A stretch of DNA of 64,000 bases. Origin: Chloracidobacterium sp. Lineage in GTDB: Bacteria; Acidobacteriota; Blastocatellia; Pyrinomonadales; Pyrinomonadaceae. A program made the translations under genes and the position numbers. The notes below the pieces were generated by a model. That model had not been told where the DNA came from, did no database searches, and saw only the letters and a list, made by a program, of their open reading frames with translations. This document shows, in pieces, positions 10,133 to 18,651 of the stretch. The stretch covers positions 806,001 through 870,000 of the forward strand of contig JADJTD010000001.1 in assembly GCA_016711345.1 (NCBI GenBank), in the 5' to 3' direction. Numbering within the stretch: the stretch's first letter is position 1; every line of letters starts with the position of its first letter.

Positions 10133-11833
10133 TCAAGATTTTTTACGAACTGGTCTTCCAGGCGGCTTCGGCTTTGGCGCTGACTCCTTTGTTTGTTCGG
10201 GTTGATACAGTTCCCTTAATGGCAAAAACCCTAAGTCCGCGAGTGCCAAATTGACTTCGAACTGCCGGAGTGCAGGGGAGGAACATTTTTCCGCTTTGAT
10301 GAATTTTGTGAGTTCATCTTGGAGTTCTCTGTACGTTACATCGGCAACCATTCGATTGGGGTCTGTTCTATAATGAAAACCGTCGCTAAATCTATCTACG
10401 AATGGTGCTCTTACGAGATAGTACTCCGTCACTTCTTCTGATCTACCTATGATATTTGCGAAAAAATCCCTAATTTCCCTCGCCGGAATCGTTAAGGGTA
10501 TGTTAAGCCACTCAATTTCTTTGTTCGTCTGGCAATTGTCTTCATAGGCCCGGTGATATGAAAAATAGGCCGCTCCAATTTGTACTCTGGCTCCCAGACC
10601 GCTAAAGTTTTGAAAATCGCCCTCATAAATTCTCCTCCAGAAGTTTACGTTCTTGTATTGGCTAATTGGGCCAAAATCATATGACGCAGGCGGATTTTTA
10701 GCTGACGATAGGTTCAGGATCTTTAGCAAATCGGCTGCTTCTCTGCGTTGGACGAGCGTTTGAGCTTTTTGAGCTATGGCCAGTTGTTGTCGTTCTACTT
10801 CTTCCTGCCTTTTCTTTTCCGCCGCTATTGCAACAGTTTCGGCCTTTTCGCGAATAACCGTTTCGCGGTAATCTGCGATGCTCGCTCCCAATTGTTTAAA
10901 ATCAACCCTTTTCGCCTGCCTATCCCAATTTCTAAACATATACGTGCTCAAGGGGATGCTCCGTCTATTCGGACTAGTAATCGCGCCGACCTCTTCGATG
11001 CGAACGGGCGATTTAGAAAATGCGACATAGTACCCATCGATGTGATTCTCCACGTCCAAGCTTTGGATTTTATATACTCGCTTTTTAAGCATCGGAACAA
11101 TAATTTCGTCGATGAGTTTGCGGTATGCCTCATTGTTTTCAATCCTTACGTTCTCGCCCCCTTTGAAAAGCACGCTCACGCCTATAACTCCGCTCTCACT
11201 GTACCAACAGTCGCCTAGACTGTAGCCGGGAGCGCCGTATATTTTATATAATTCGTTCTCGTACAGCAGCTCACTTGTGTTGTAGATATTCTTATCGTCC
11301 CGTTTATTTTCGGCCTGACTGCCGGTACAAGGTTTCGGGAAAGCGGCTCTACCAGTCTTCTCTCGACGTTCCAAAACAGCTTCTTGATACCCCGGACTTC
11401 CGTACTGCAAATGTTGCATCGTGTCCTCGGTCCATGCCTGGGCATTGTCGATTAGCTGATCCGCAAACCCTCGCTTCAGCCAATCGTCCGTGACGCACTT
11501 TTTAATCGTACTCACTATTTTCTTAACTTCGTCTTTTGACAACTCTGTATAGTCTCGACCAAAAATGCCGTGAAAGGCGGGTATGGACGCCTTTCTCATG
11601 GCGTAGGGGTTAACGTTGTCGAATGGGCTCATTTTGCCCCTGGGAATTGTCAGACGAGCAGAATCCAGCCACAAATTTATGGCATTGCACCGCTCCCGAT
11701 CCGTTTGGGCGCTAAAAAACTGAGGATTCGCCGTAAATTCGGGCTCGTCCTGAGCAAAAAGTAGTGTTGAACAACTCGCAACAAACGCGAGTGAGAAAAG
11801 AAAGGTTCTTACTAATAAAGTGATCTTTTCCAT
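10133..11833 (-). CDS. Secreted protein of unknown function (paralogue of 21673-23604)
   Basis: This 566-residue protein has a signal peptide cleaved near FAQDEPEF. Mature residues begin with a conserved block, ANPQFFSAQTDRERCNAI, that matches ANPTFFATRNDDERCQAI in the plus-strand gene at 21673. A second shared block is ENVRIENNEAYRKL against ENVAIQNNETYWRN. The middle has a charged, probably coiled-coil stretch (EKKRQEEVERQQ). The C-terminal domain carries G-D-F followed 26 residues later by Cys, a pattern also seen at 13273-14169 and 21673-23604. No known catalytic motif is visible. The segment 11291-11567 within it is repeated almost exactly at 36888-37164. The start is supported by AGGT before the ATG. 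It is likely periplasmic, with its role unknown. Confidence 0.8.
   Translation of the reverse strand: MEKITLLVRTFLFSLAFVASCSTLLFAQDEPEFTANPQFFSAQTDRERCNAINLWLDSARLTIPRGKMSPFDNVNPYAMRKASIPAFHGIFGRDYTELSKDEVKKIVSTIKKCVTDDWLKRGFADQLIDNAQAWTEDTMQHLQYGSPGYQEAVLERREKTGRAAFPKPCTGSQAENKRDDKNIYNTSELLYENELYKIYGAPGYSLGDCWYSESGVIGVSVLFKGGENVRIENNEAYRKLIDEIIVPMLKKRVYKIQSLDVENHIDGYYVAFSKSPVRIEEVGAITSPNRRSIPLSTYMFRNWDRQAKRVDFKQLGASIADYRETVIREKAETVAIAAEKKRQEEVERQQLAIAQKAQTLVQRREAADLLKILNLSSAKNPPASYDFGPISQYKNVNFWRRIYEGDFQNFSGLGARVQIGAAYFSYHRAYEDNCQTNKEIEWLNIPLTIPAREIRDFFANIIGRSEEVTEYYLVRAPFVDRFSDGFHYRTDPNRMVADVTYRELQDELTKFIKAEKCSSPALRQFEVNLALADLGFLPLRELYQPEQTKESAPKPKPPGRPVRKKS
11291..11567. repeat. 277-bp segment duplicated at 36888-37164
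   Basis: By eye the two copies have identical length and the same orientation, with five mismatches, about 98% identity. Flanks on both sides differ. This copy is inside the intact gene at 10133-11833; the other is an orphan fragment between the giant-gene pairs. Confidence 0.9.
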
Positions 11834-11882
11834 TGTACCTGTTTCCCCCTATCCAATTTGTAATTAATGTGCGCTGGCTCAT

Positions 11883-13262
11883 TTACATACTATTCACGAT
11901 CAATTTGAAAAAACAATCTTGTTGTTTCTCTGGCATACCGGATAGCCCAAGGCGATTTGCAATGTTTCTATCATAGGCTCTTCTCGAAAAGAATCGGACA
12001 TAGTCGACATCTGTGTAGATGGAACTGTAATCGGTATTCGGAGTGTACGAACACGGTTGAATCTTGCCTAGAGCAATTCCCATAAGAACAAATTCCAGCT
12101 TGGTTAGCCCCCCGTCTTTGCTATTTTCGCAAACGGCTTGGGCAGTCTCGTTCAACTGCTTTTCCAGATTTTCCCATTCGCCCAATTGCATATTAAATTT
12201 GTCTGCCGAGTCTGCCGCTGCGCTTTCCAAAGCCTTCAACTGGCGAACAATCCCCCCTATTTGAGATTCGCTTATTTTGCAGGGGTTACTGATGATTTTT
12301 GCATATGACTCCTTCTTCAACCCCTCGTATTTTTGTTTCGCGCTGGTGTTTGCCTCTTGGACTCCGGGAAGGCCCGCTCGAGTCTGCGCAGTGTGCGTCG
12401 GCGAGTCCGAGATCCAACGATCGCTGTTGCTTTCCATCAGAGCAACGTTGAAAATCGTGTCGCCGGCGAACTTAGATCCTTCAATGTCGTAAAGCACGGA
12501 GAACCATATTTTTTTCCCTTGGCGTGAAAAATAATTGGATATGCCCGATGCCAGCGTATTTGAGCTAATGGATGTTGTATATAGGTAGTTGTCCCGCACA
12601 TCGTAGGCGCTTTCAATAACGTCTCCAGGCACAACCCCGGCATAATAAGCAGGACTGCCTTCCTGCACCGCCGTCACTTTCGGAAGTCTTTCAAGTTCGG
12701 CTTGGCAATTCCAGCCGCCGCATCGTTTTTGCGTTGTTTTCGCATAAATTATGTCCACTACCTTTACGCCGAGCAATCGAATCGTCACCTCCGCGGAGAT
12801 CGGCTTACCCGGATTCATAACGGCTTCGGCCATCCGGTCCCGAACGAGGGTCGCAAATGCGAACTGTCGCTTAGACTTCGCGTCGACGTACGAATAACCA
12901 ATCGTGCTGTCTCCGCCTTTTGATATCCAGACCGTGCCCTTATCCTGACAACTACCGCCGGCTTGGGTGAGCGTCTCCTTGAACCGAAGCATCGTGCTCT
13001 CGACCTTCTCCAAACGCCCCTCGCCCCTACAGCCTTCGTTTAGATATTCCACGGTGTAGGCGTTTCCTTTTATTGTTATTCTTATCGCCCAGGACCCCAT
13101 CTGAAAGCCCCGAAAGTTCGCATTGCCCGACCAGACGCCGTCAGCCCATCCGGCCTCATTAGTCCTTTGGGCACACAGTATACCGGCAAGAGATCCGAGA
13201 ATAAAAACCACCGAAAATAATCGCAAACCTAGTGCTGAAAAAGTGTTTATCATGATCATCAT
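11883..13262 (-). CDS. Secreted PDZ-domain protein of unknown function
   Basis: I place the start at the ATG at 13262 (MMIMINTF), just after the stop of the upstream gene (13273) and behind GAGG, rather than at the longer in-frame start at 13307. A signal peptide ends near GILCAQ. Residues of the first mature domain (WADGVWSGNANFRGF, then GSWAIRITIKGNAYTVEY) resemble small beta-barrel modules seen in secreted Acidobacteria proteins. In the middle, VTAVQEGSPAYYAGVVPGDVIESA is a PDZ-like substrate or peptide-binding signature. The C-terminal 150 residues are helical and cysteine-containing. No protease triad is visible, so it is a PDZ adaptor or sensor at most. It appears co-transcribed with the gene at 13273-14169. 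Confidence 0.75.
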   Translation of the reverse strand: MMIMINTFSALGLRLFSVVFILGSLAGILCAQRTNEAGWADGVWSGNANFRGFQMGSWAIRITIKGNAYTVEYLNEGCRGEGRLEKVESTMLRFKETLTQAGGSCQDKGTVWISKGGDSTIGYSYVDAKSKRQFAFATLVRDRMAEAVMNPGKPISAEVTIRLLGVKVVDIIYAKTTQKRCGGWNCQAELERLPKVTAVQEGSPAYYAGVVPGDVIESAYDVRDNYLYTTSISSNTLASGISNYFSRQGKKIWFSVLYDIEGSKFAGDTIFNVALMESNSDRWISDSPTHTAQTRAGLPGVQEANTSAKQKYEGLKKESYAKIISNPCKISESQIGGIVRQLKALESAAADSADKFNMQLGEWENLEKQLNETAQAVCENSKDGGLTKLEFVLMGIALGKIQPCSYTPNTDYSSIYTDVDYVRFFSRRAYDRNIANRLGLSGMPEKQQDCFFKLIVNSM

Positions 13263-13272
13263 CAAACCTCGA

Positions 13273-14169
13273 TTATTTTGCCCTGACGCATGACGAAACC
13301 TTACCATGGAGCCCTGAGCGGTAGACGGCGTTCACCAGAAAATATCTAAAATCGTGCAGGTCAAAGTTGTCCTCTAAAGCAAAAAGATATTTGGCCGGTA
13401 AGGCCACGCTCATTTCGCGATAAATGCAGGGACAGGCAACGGAAGGCTTGCTGTTCGGGAAAAGTTTTGAAAGTTTGCCGATACATTCTTTTTCGAAATA
13501 ACTCTTCTCGCCGTTTGATGCTTGCAACGACTGACGGCCTTGGAAGAAACGAAGCAGGTTTGCAGAAAATGTTTTTGTCGCCTCGCCTCGGCAGCCGTTC
13601 GTAGAGAGCAAGACATTCATGTCACTATTGGTTTCGAGGGCGATCACGATCATATCTCCAACCCCGGTTACGACGGCTTCAAACAACCCGTTAACCGTCC
13701 GAACCTTAGCCTTCTTCAAGCCCTCCAATAGGTAACCGGCGGTCAATCCTGAATACACTCTCGCGAATTCGGGTTCCGCATAGATACCGGTGCCCACGTA
13801 TCCCTCACTTTCAAGCACTTGAGTGGTAATCGGCATAGGCAAGCCCTTACCCCACGGCAAAAAGGTGGTTTGCGTACGGTAGTTCGCAACGTATTTTGTA
13901 ATCTCGACTCTGTCCTTAGAAAGCTCCTCACCACAAGAAGCAGAAAAGGCTGTTACATAATTCTCAAACGCCATCTTGAGTCTGAGATTGTTCTCGACGC
14001 GGTTGAAGCGGCCGTCATGGATAAAGGAATATAGTTCCGGATTCTGCATCCCGGCAGTTAGGATTGCAGACCTATTACTGGTTTGAGCCGCTGAGCCTGT
14101 GACTCCCCAAAACATAACCTGAAGCAAAAGAAATGACATGCCAAACCTTTTGTTACGCAGATTTTTCAT
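13273..14169 (-). CDS. Secreted single-domain protein, shares the C-terminal domain of 10133-11833 and 21673-23604
   Basis: This 298-residue protein has a signal peptide (FGMSFLLLQVMFWGVTGSAAQ) and a good AGGAG site before the ATG. Essentially the whole mature part is one domain: G-R-F, then 23 residues, then Cys (YVTAFSASC), a following KDRVEITKYV strand, GTGIYAEPEF, and a C-terminal NLLRFF stretch. The protein at 21673-23604 shows the same order (G-D-F, YLQSFAESC, NKVEMTRQV, GTGLFADP, NLRRF). This points to a stand-alone version of a domain fused elsewhere. Cysteines (C-G, ACPC) suggest disulfides in the periplasm. No enzyme motif is seen. It is the first gene of a pair with the PDZ protein, only 10 bp apart. 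Confidence 0.75.
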   Translation of the reverse strand: MKNLRNKRFGMSFLLLQVMFWGVTGSAAQTSNRSAILTAGMQNPELYSFIHDGRFNRVENNLRLKMAFENYVTAFSASCGEELSKDRVEITKYVANYRTQTTFLPWGKGLPMPITTQVLESEGYVGTGIYAEPEFARVYSGLTAGYLLEGLKKAKVRTVNGLFEAVVTGVGDMIVIALETNSDMNVLLSTNGCRGEATKTFSANLLRFFQGRQSLQASNGEKSYFEKECIGKLSKLFPNSKPSVACPCIYREMSVALPAKYLFALEDNFDLHDFRYFLVNAVYRSGLHGKVSSCVRAK

Positions 14170-14378
14170 AGAGAACTCCTAACTACCGTCTTTTAATCAT
14201 CTTCTTCTTGGATGAGTATGATTTGATTCACGATTTTAATACAGAATCGCATTTTTTTGCAGCTGCTTAAGTAGAATTTATTATCCCTCTCGACCTGCTG
14301 CCGACGAGGTTTCTGCCATCTCGATCGAGACATTGGTAGTTCCCTCGTTATAGGTCTCAAAGGCGGTTTCGGTTACAC

Positions 14379-14549
14379 CTAAATCGTGCCAGCGCGACTC
14401 GAACGAGCAGAAAGATCGCCGATTGGGCGCTCGCCGCTAGTAGAGCGCCAAATTCTGTGGTCCACGATTCCAATAAACCACAGCAGGCCGGACGATAGTA
14501 AGGCGGCGATCGTGGTGCCTACAATAGGGATTCTCGGTTTCGTTCTCAT
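14379..14549 (-). CDS. Small membrane protein (56 residues), possibly frameshifted
   Basis: This short frame starts with ATG at 14549 behind a good GAGGTGAT site. It encodes one hydrophobic helix (VGTTIAALLSSGLLWFIGIV) and then turns polar. In the neighbouring frame the sequence opens into a second helix-like stretch (FGALLAASAQSAIFLLVRV). A single-base shift near 14455 would therefore give a two-helix protein of about 70 residues. Function unknown. It lies 62 bp downstream of the coiled-coil lipoprotein gene. Confidence 0.45.
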   Translation of the reverse strand: MRTKPRIPIVGTTIAALLSSGLLWFIGIVDHRIWRSTSGERPIGDLSARSSRAGTI

Positions 14550-14611
14550 GATCAATCACCTCACTCGCCTGTTCGAGAGCAACGGTTCAGTCAAAGCAGT
14601 CAGATGTGTAG

Positions 14612-15187
14612 CTATCGTTGAAGCTCCGTCAGTTCGTCTTCCAGTTTGCTAATCTGGTTGGACAGTTCGTCAAATCCTTGTTTTTCCACCTGCCAATTTC
14701 GTGTTTCGGCCGCGAGTTGCGGTTTGAGTCCGTTAATTTGTGATTGGATAGTTTTCTCACGTGAAGACGCTTTGTTGATCTCGCTCACCAGATGATCGGC
14801 CGATTTTTGAAAGTCCTCGCTGAATATGTAGACGCCGAGACAAAACAGTCCGACGGCTGCGCCCAGTTCTTTTGCGTCGTCGGAGAATACATTGCCTTCG
14901 CTCAACGCGACCGTGCCTGAGGCGATGCACGCAACGGTTCCTGGATTATCCCGCAACAAGGCCATCGCGGCGTTGTGATTTGCTTTTAGGTCCGAGGTCA
15001 GTTTGTTCGACTGGTTCAGCAGAGATTCATACCTTTTATAAGCTCCGTCCAGTCTCATCTGCAACACTGCTTTTTTTGGCCGCAGGTCGTCGAGTTCCGA
15101 CTGAATTTTAGATTGCCGAATCCATCCGCAACCGAATGAGGTTAGAACGAGACATACACACGCGAAAATACTGGTTTTTTTGATCAT
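14612..15187 (-). CDS. Coiled-coil lipoprotein of unknown function
   Basis: This is a 191-residue protein. The N-terminus is a lipoprotein signal, ending in the lipobox-like LTSFGC, so it is probably lipid-anchored. Two long heptad-rich helices (residues about 30-70 and 130-190; SELDDLRPKKAVLQMRLDGA and QISKLEDELTELQ) flank a short hydrophobic middle (ELGAAVGLFCLGVYIF). This hairpin-like arrangement is typical of envelope coiled-coil proteins. I do not recognise a family. Only an A-rich, weak ribosome site precedes the ATG. Confidence 0.65.
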   Translation of the reverse strand: MIKKTSIFACVCLVLTSFGCGWIRQSKIQSELDDLRPKKAVLQMRLDGAYKRYESLLNQSNKLTSDLKANHNAAMALLRDNPGTVACIASGTVALSEGNVFSDDAKELGAAVGLFCLGVYIFSEDFQKSADHLVSEINKASSREKTIQSQINGLKPQLAAETRNWQVEKQGFDELSNQISKLEDELTELQR

Positions 15188-15279
15188 TTTTTTCTCTCTA
15201 TTTAATATTGACCTTTAGTTTCGGCATCATTTTCTGTTGGCAAAAGGGCCTACATGTGAGGTTTGGAGGAAACCCCGCT

Positions 15280-15561
15280 TCACGAGCCGCTCGCAATCGA
15301 AGCGATCAATTGCCACACGAAGCTTCTGATGGCGGTGTTGACCAGAATGAATATCATGGATACGACGATAAATATGAGCCATGCAACCACGGCATCGGCA
15401 AGCCGTCCGATCCAGCCGCCGATTGCCGCCAAAATAACTGCACCAAACAACATCCCAGCGCCGCCGTCGGACTCCAACCCGAATATTCCGCCCGCAAACA
15501 GCCCGATGACCGCAAAAATCTTTGCAAACGGTCCATGTTCGATTTCATTTCTTCTTCCCAT
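15280..15561 (-). CDS. Small multi-spanning membrane protein (93 residues)
   Basis: The chosen start is the ATG at 15561 (MGRRNEIEHG), because AGAGGAAA lies 6 bases upstream. The longer frame to 15636 overlaps the upstream gene stop and lacks a site. The protein has three hydrophobic stretches: FAKIFAVIGLFAGGIFGL, a glycine-rich GMLFGAVILAAIGGWIG, and AWLIFIVVSMIFILV. The function is unknown. It follows a 55-residue glutamine-rich gene and is probably co-transcribed with it. Confidence 0.65.
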   Translation of the reverse strand: MGRRNEIEHGPFAKIFAVIGLFAGGIFGLESDGGAGMLFGAVILAAIGGWIGRLADAVVAWLIFIVVSMIFILVNTAIRSFVWQLIASIASGS

Positions 15562-15632
15562 GACTATTTCCTCTTGTTGGGGGAGAGCGTTGATTCGCCG
15601 AGGCTCCTCGACGCTCTCATTTCCGCAGATAA

Positions 15633-15800
15633 TCACTTCTTGTTGTTCTGCTGCTGCTTTTGCTGCTGCTGTTGCTCCTGTTTCTGCTTGTCATAACCCG
15701 CTTGGTAATCCTTGCGAGCAGTGTCATTCTTAAATTTATTCGGATCCGCCTGCCCCGAACCCTGAGCCTTGTCATTTTGTCCTCGATTAAACCAACTCAT
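15633..15800 (-). CDS. Small glutamine/lysine-rich protein (55 residues)
   Basis: An ATG at 15800 has a strong AGGAG site. The 55 residues begin MSWFNRGQNDKAQGSG, pass a conserved-looking ARKDYQAGYDKQ stretch, and end in a Gln/Lys/Asn-rich tail. It is cytoplasmic by composition. It is the first gene of a leftward unit that diverges from the sigma-like operon at 16123. Function unknown. Confidence 0.6.
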   Translation of the reverse strand: MSWFNRGQNDKAQGSGQADPNKFKNDTARKDYQAGYDKQKQEQQQQQKQQQNNKK

Positions 15801-16122
15801 TGTTTATTTCTCCTGTAATTTAATGATTGAAGCCTGTTGACCATCTGCAAACAGTGCAGCGACTTTCAGCCTTCAGAGCAATTCGACCTTCCTCGCTCCA
15901 CTTGTCTAACAATCGGTTTGCGGATATTTTTAGTAAACTGTGAAAATAATTTAAGGTTAACGGTATCAATTCCCAAAATTTCGACACGCCCTTAGATAAT
16001 GGGTCTTAGTCAACGAAAGATTTTTTTTCATAGTTGGTAAAAAACTGAACCTGCCAATTGTTTTATTTACAGGAGGCCAGAAGTTCGGCGTTCGACAAAT
16101 AACGGTCGGAAGATTCAGATGT
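15801..16122. promoter_or_regulatory. Divergent intergenic region between the minus- and plus-strand units
   Basis: These 322 bp separate the leftward unit starting at 15800 from the rightward sigma-like operon starting at 16123. Promoters for both must lie here unless transcription enters from afar. It is AT-rich around 15915-16065, but I cannot assign a -35/-10 pair with confidence. Confidence 0.4.
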
Positions 16123-17325
16123 ATGGAAAACGTGGAGAATAAACGAATTCGTGATTTCTACCTCGGCAACGACAAAGCTTGGGAAGAGCAGTCGGATGTG
16201 CAAACGAATCCGATGGTTCGATGGGTTGATCGGTGGTTCGCGAACCTACCGGAGGTCGAGCGCGGAGAGGTCGTCCCAGACTTTGAGATGAAATTCTTCG
16301 TCAATGTTAAGGAAGGACGTCGGGAAGCTGAAATCGTAATCAACGTCTTAAAGCAGATGGCCTCGGTCGGGGTCGAAGATGCTGAAACGGTGATCAGGCT
16401 ACTCGAGACTATTGTTTCGGGTAGCAGCAAGCAACCTAAAACCATAGTCCGCTTATTGGAGCGGATGCCGATAGTCAAGGTGAAGGAAGCTGAAGCGGTA
16501 ATAGATTTATTGAAAAACATGCCATCGGCCCGAATCGATAACGCTGACGCGATCAGGATCGAGATATGCGGGGAAAAAACCGGGTTTAAATTCTCGGCGG
16601 GGAATAGTTTTAGAAGTTGGTCTTATACGTGTCTCAAGCGTGATATTTTTAATCGCTTAAAGCGACGTGGCCGGATAGTTGAGGTAGACGAATCCGAGAA
16701 TAACTATTTCGATTTGGTCGTCGCCCCGCAAGAACTTGAAACCGGTTTGGGCAGCGAGGACGAAGTCATGCAAATACTATCAACGACATTAGTAGGAGAT
16801 GAACTTATCTATATGACCCTATGGTTTGAGAGGCTCAATGTTACAAAAGGCTACAAACCTCCCTCTCCTTCGACAGATCAGGTTGTTGCGGCCATATACA
16901 CTTTGACCGGCAGGACGATTGGGGCAGCTTCTGTTTCTCTGATTAAACAAAGGTTTCTTATAGGGTCCCACCTGGCGTTGATCGAGAAATGTGAAAATCT
17001 CAATTCGTTAGCGAGTCTCTTCTTGCGAATGACCGAGATCGCTAACGTCGACGACCTCGCCTTCGAACTAATGATGGACAATATCTGGAACACCTTTCGA
17101 ACGGACGAGGAGGCGGTGGCAGTTTCAAGGAAAATCTCTCGATCTCTATGGGAGCATAGAACAAACCTTACGCATAGAAGAGGCGTTCAACAAGACATCT
17201 TGATCGAAGCGTACGCTCACTTCAGGCATTTGATCCCGACCCGAAAGGTCTGCGCAAAGATTGAATTCTATGCCAACCATAGGTTTGGCAATCGAATCCG
17301 AGAAATTTTCATGACGAGAGGATAG
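16123..17325 (+). CDS. Degenerate sigma-factor-like protein with internal short repeats
   Basis: This is a 400-residue protein. Residues about 162-182 (FRSWSYTCLKRDIFNRLKRR) resemble the end of sigma-70/ECF region 2. Residues about 215-283 resemble region 4, ending in a helix-turn-helix-like stretch (VAAIYTLTGRTIGAASVSLI). Between residues about 65 and 140 there are four imperfect repeats of 17-20 residues with the core A-E-x-V-I-x-L-L. These sit where an ECF factor would have the start of region 2, so the domain is interrupted or replaced. The C-terminal 110 residues are helical and unassigned. It is followed after 5 bp by a zinc-finger membrane protein, the classic sigma/anti-sigma order, and then by a CHAT protease. 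Whether it still binds RNA polymerase is uncertain. Confidence 0.6.
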   Translation: MENVENKRIRDFYLGNDKAWEEQSDVQTNPMVRWVDRWFANLPEVERGEVVPDFEMKFFVNVKEGRREAEIVINVLKQMASVGVEDAETVIRLLETIVSGSSKQPKTIVRLLERMPIVKVKEAEAVIDLLKNMPSARIDNADAIRIEICGEKTGFKFSAGNSFRSWSYTCLKRDIFNRLKRRGRIVEVDESENNYFDLVVAPQELETGLGSEDEVMQILSTTLVGDELIYMTLWFERLNVTKGYKPPSPSTDQVVAAIYTLTGRTIGAASVSLIKQRFLIGSHLALIEKCENLNSLASLFLRMTEIANVDDLAFELMMDNIWNTFRTDEEAVAVSRKISRSLWEHRTNLTHRRGVQQDILIEAYAHFRHLIPTRKVCAKIEFYANHRFGNRIREIFMTRG

Positions 17326-17330
17326 AGGTA

Positions 17331-18638
17331 ATGATAAACGAACGACAACCAAAAACTGACGAAGCACTTGATTATGATCCGGAGGTGTGGGAAGAACTTA
17401 ATCAACATTTGTGGGAGGTGGTTACTAACACGCCTCAAGCACTTGCACGCTCTCGTGACCTCCATGAAGATTCCTCGGCGATTTCCGCGATGAATCTGCG
17501 AAAAGAGTCTTGTTTGTCGTTTGAGAGATGCGAAGAAATTGCTCATATTCCCGATACTTTAACATCAGGCGAGTCGCAACATCTTAAGGACTGCCGATAC
17601 TGTGAGCAGCGAATTGCTGCCTGTCCACCTCTTTTGGTTTCGGAGCCCTTAAAGACACAGCAACAGTTTGGCACGGCGACCCGGGAGAATAAGGGCTTCA
17701 TGACCGAGTTTTTGGACAGTCTGTCGGCCGTCTTTTCACACCCAATGCAGGTGGCCGCTTTTGTTGTGCTGATATCACTTATAGGCGCACTCGGTTTTTT
17801 TATGTTTCGCGGGTCATCGGAACCACAACGAGCGGCTGACCAACCGCGGAATGAGCCAGACTTGAACCTTATAGCTAGCGGCGACGAACGAATAGATTCT
17901 GTTCCACCTGGCTCTGAAACTCAGGTGAAACCTCACATAACAATGCCGACTCCTCCCTTGATAGATCTTCCCGAAACGGCGAAAAGTCCTGATCCTACAA
18001 AAAACGGACCGTCAATCGACAAAAGGGTCGATACTTCAACTCCACCGATTGACCTGAACGGAATTCCACGTGCGATGCATGCTTTCATCATTAACGTCCG
18101 CAATTCTGCGATGGTTACCGAGTCCACTGATCTCAAAAGATTCTTAGTCGGATCGTCCTCGCTGGTGCGTCGTGACAGAGTTCGGGGCGGAGCGAGGCCT
18201 TTAAGCCCCGTTCGCAAATCAATTACTGAAAGCCAACCGGTCTTTCGATGGGAAGCCCGAACCGATACCACCTTTGAGATCTCCCTCCTAAACTCGGAGA
18301 AAAAAGAGGTTGCCAGCGCTAAAAATTTGATAGATAATGTGTGGAAACCACCGTTCAATTTATCGCCCGGAATTTACTATTGGGGGCTTTCAACCATCGA
18401 TAAAGACGGTAAGTATACCGCAAGAGACGTAGCTTTCAAGATCGTCGACCGGGCAGAAGTAGACCGTGTGAAGAGTGAGAACCAGTCGCATCTGGATAAG
18501 GCGAGCTACTTTATTTATGTCGGATTGTTAGACGAGGCGGCGGGGGAACTGAACGCGGAGTTAAAGAAAAATCCGAATTCGCGGAAAGCGCGAACCGTCC
18601 TCAGGCAGGTAATGGAATGGCAGCGAAAACTTCGATAG
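17331..18638 (+). CDS. Single-pass zinc-finger (anti-sigma-like) membrane protein
   Basis: This is a 435-residue protein with an AGAGGT site. The N-terminal part has a zinc-finger pattern of the anti-sigma type: H84-x3-C88-x2-C91 (HLKDCRYC). One transmembrane helix follows at about residues 142-160 (VAAFVVLISLIGALGFFMF). The rest is a Pro/Thr-rich linker, then a beta-type domain (about 300-370; ITESQPVFRWEA, then GIYYWGLSTIDKDGKY), and a C-terminal TPR-like helical end (LDEAAGELNAELKKNPNS). The expected topology puts the zinc finger in the cytoplasm and the sensor part in the periplasm. As the second gene in the operon it is the natural partner of the sigma-like protein. The missing first Zn ligand position could be C68 or H73 upstream. 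Confidence 0.7.
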   Translation: MINERQPKTDEALDYDPEVWEELNQHLWEVVTNTPQALARSRDLHEDSSAISAMNLRKESCLSFERCEEIAHIPDTLTSGESQHLKDCRYCEQRIAACPPLLVSEPLKTQQQFGTATRENKGFMTEFLDSLSAVFSHPMQVAAFVVLISLIGALGFFMFRGSSEPQRAADQPRNEPDLNLIASGDERIDSVPPGSETQVKPHITMPTPPLIDLPETAKSPDPTKNGPSIDKRVDTSTPPIDLNGIPRAMHAFIINVRNSAMVTESTDLKRFLVGSSSLVRRDRVRGGARPLSPVRKSITESQPVFRWEARTDTTFEISLLNSEKKEVASAKNLIDNVWKPPFNLSPGIYYWGLSTIDKDGKYTARDVAFKIVDRAEVDRVKSENQSHLDKASYFIYVGLLDEAAGELNAELKKNPNSRKARTVLRQVMEWQRKLR

Positions 18639-18651
18639 TTGGGAAGGATGC

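Noticed and set aside
10748..11218. 156-codon plus-strand frame
   Set aside because: Antisense to the secreted protein gene at 10133-11833, whose blocks are conserved in a paralogue.
15208..15733. Two plus-strand frames of about 160 codons with Cys- or Ala-rich ends
   Set aside because: They are complements of the small Gln-rich and membrane protein genes, which have good ribosome sites on the minus strand. Composition is an artefact of CAG/CTG-rich sequence.
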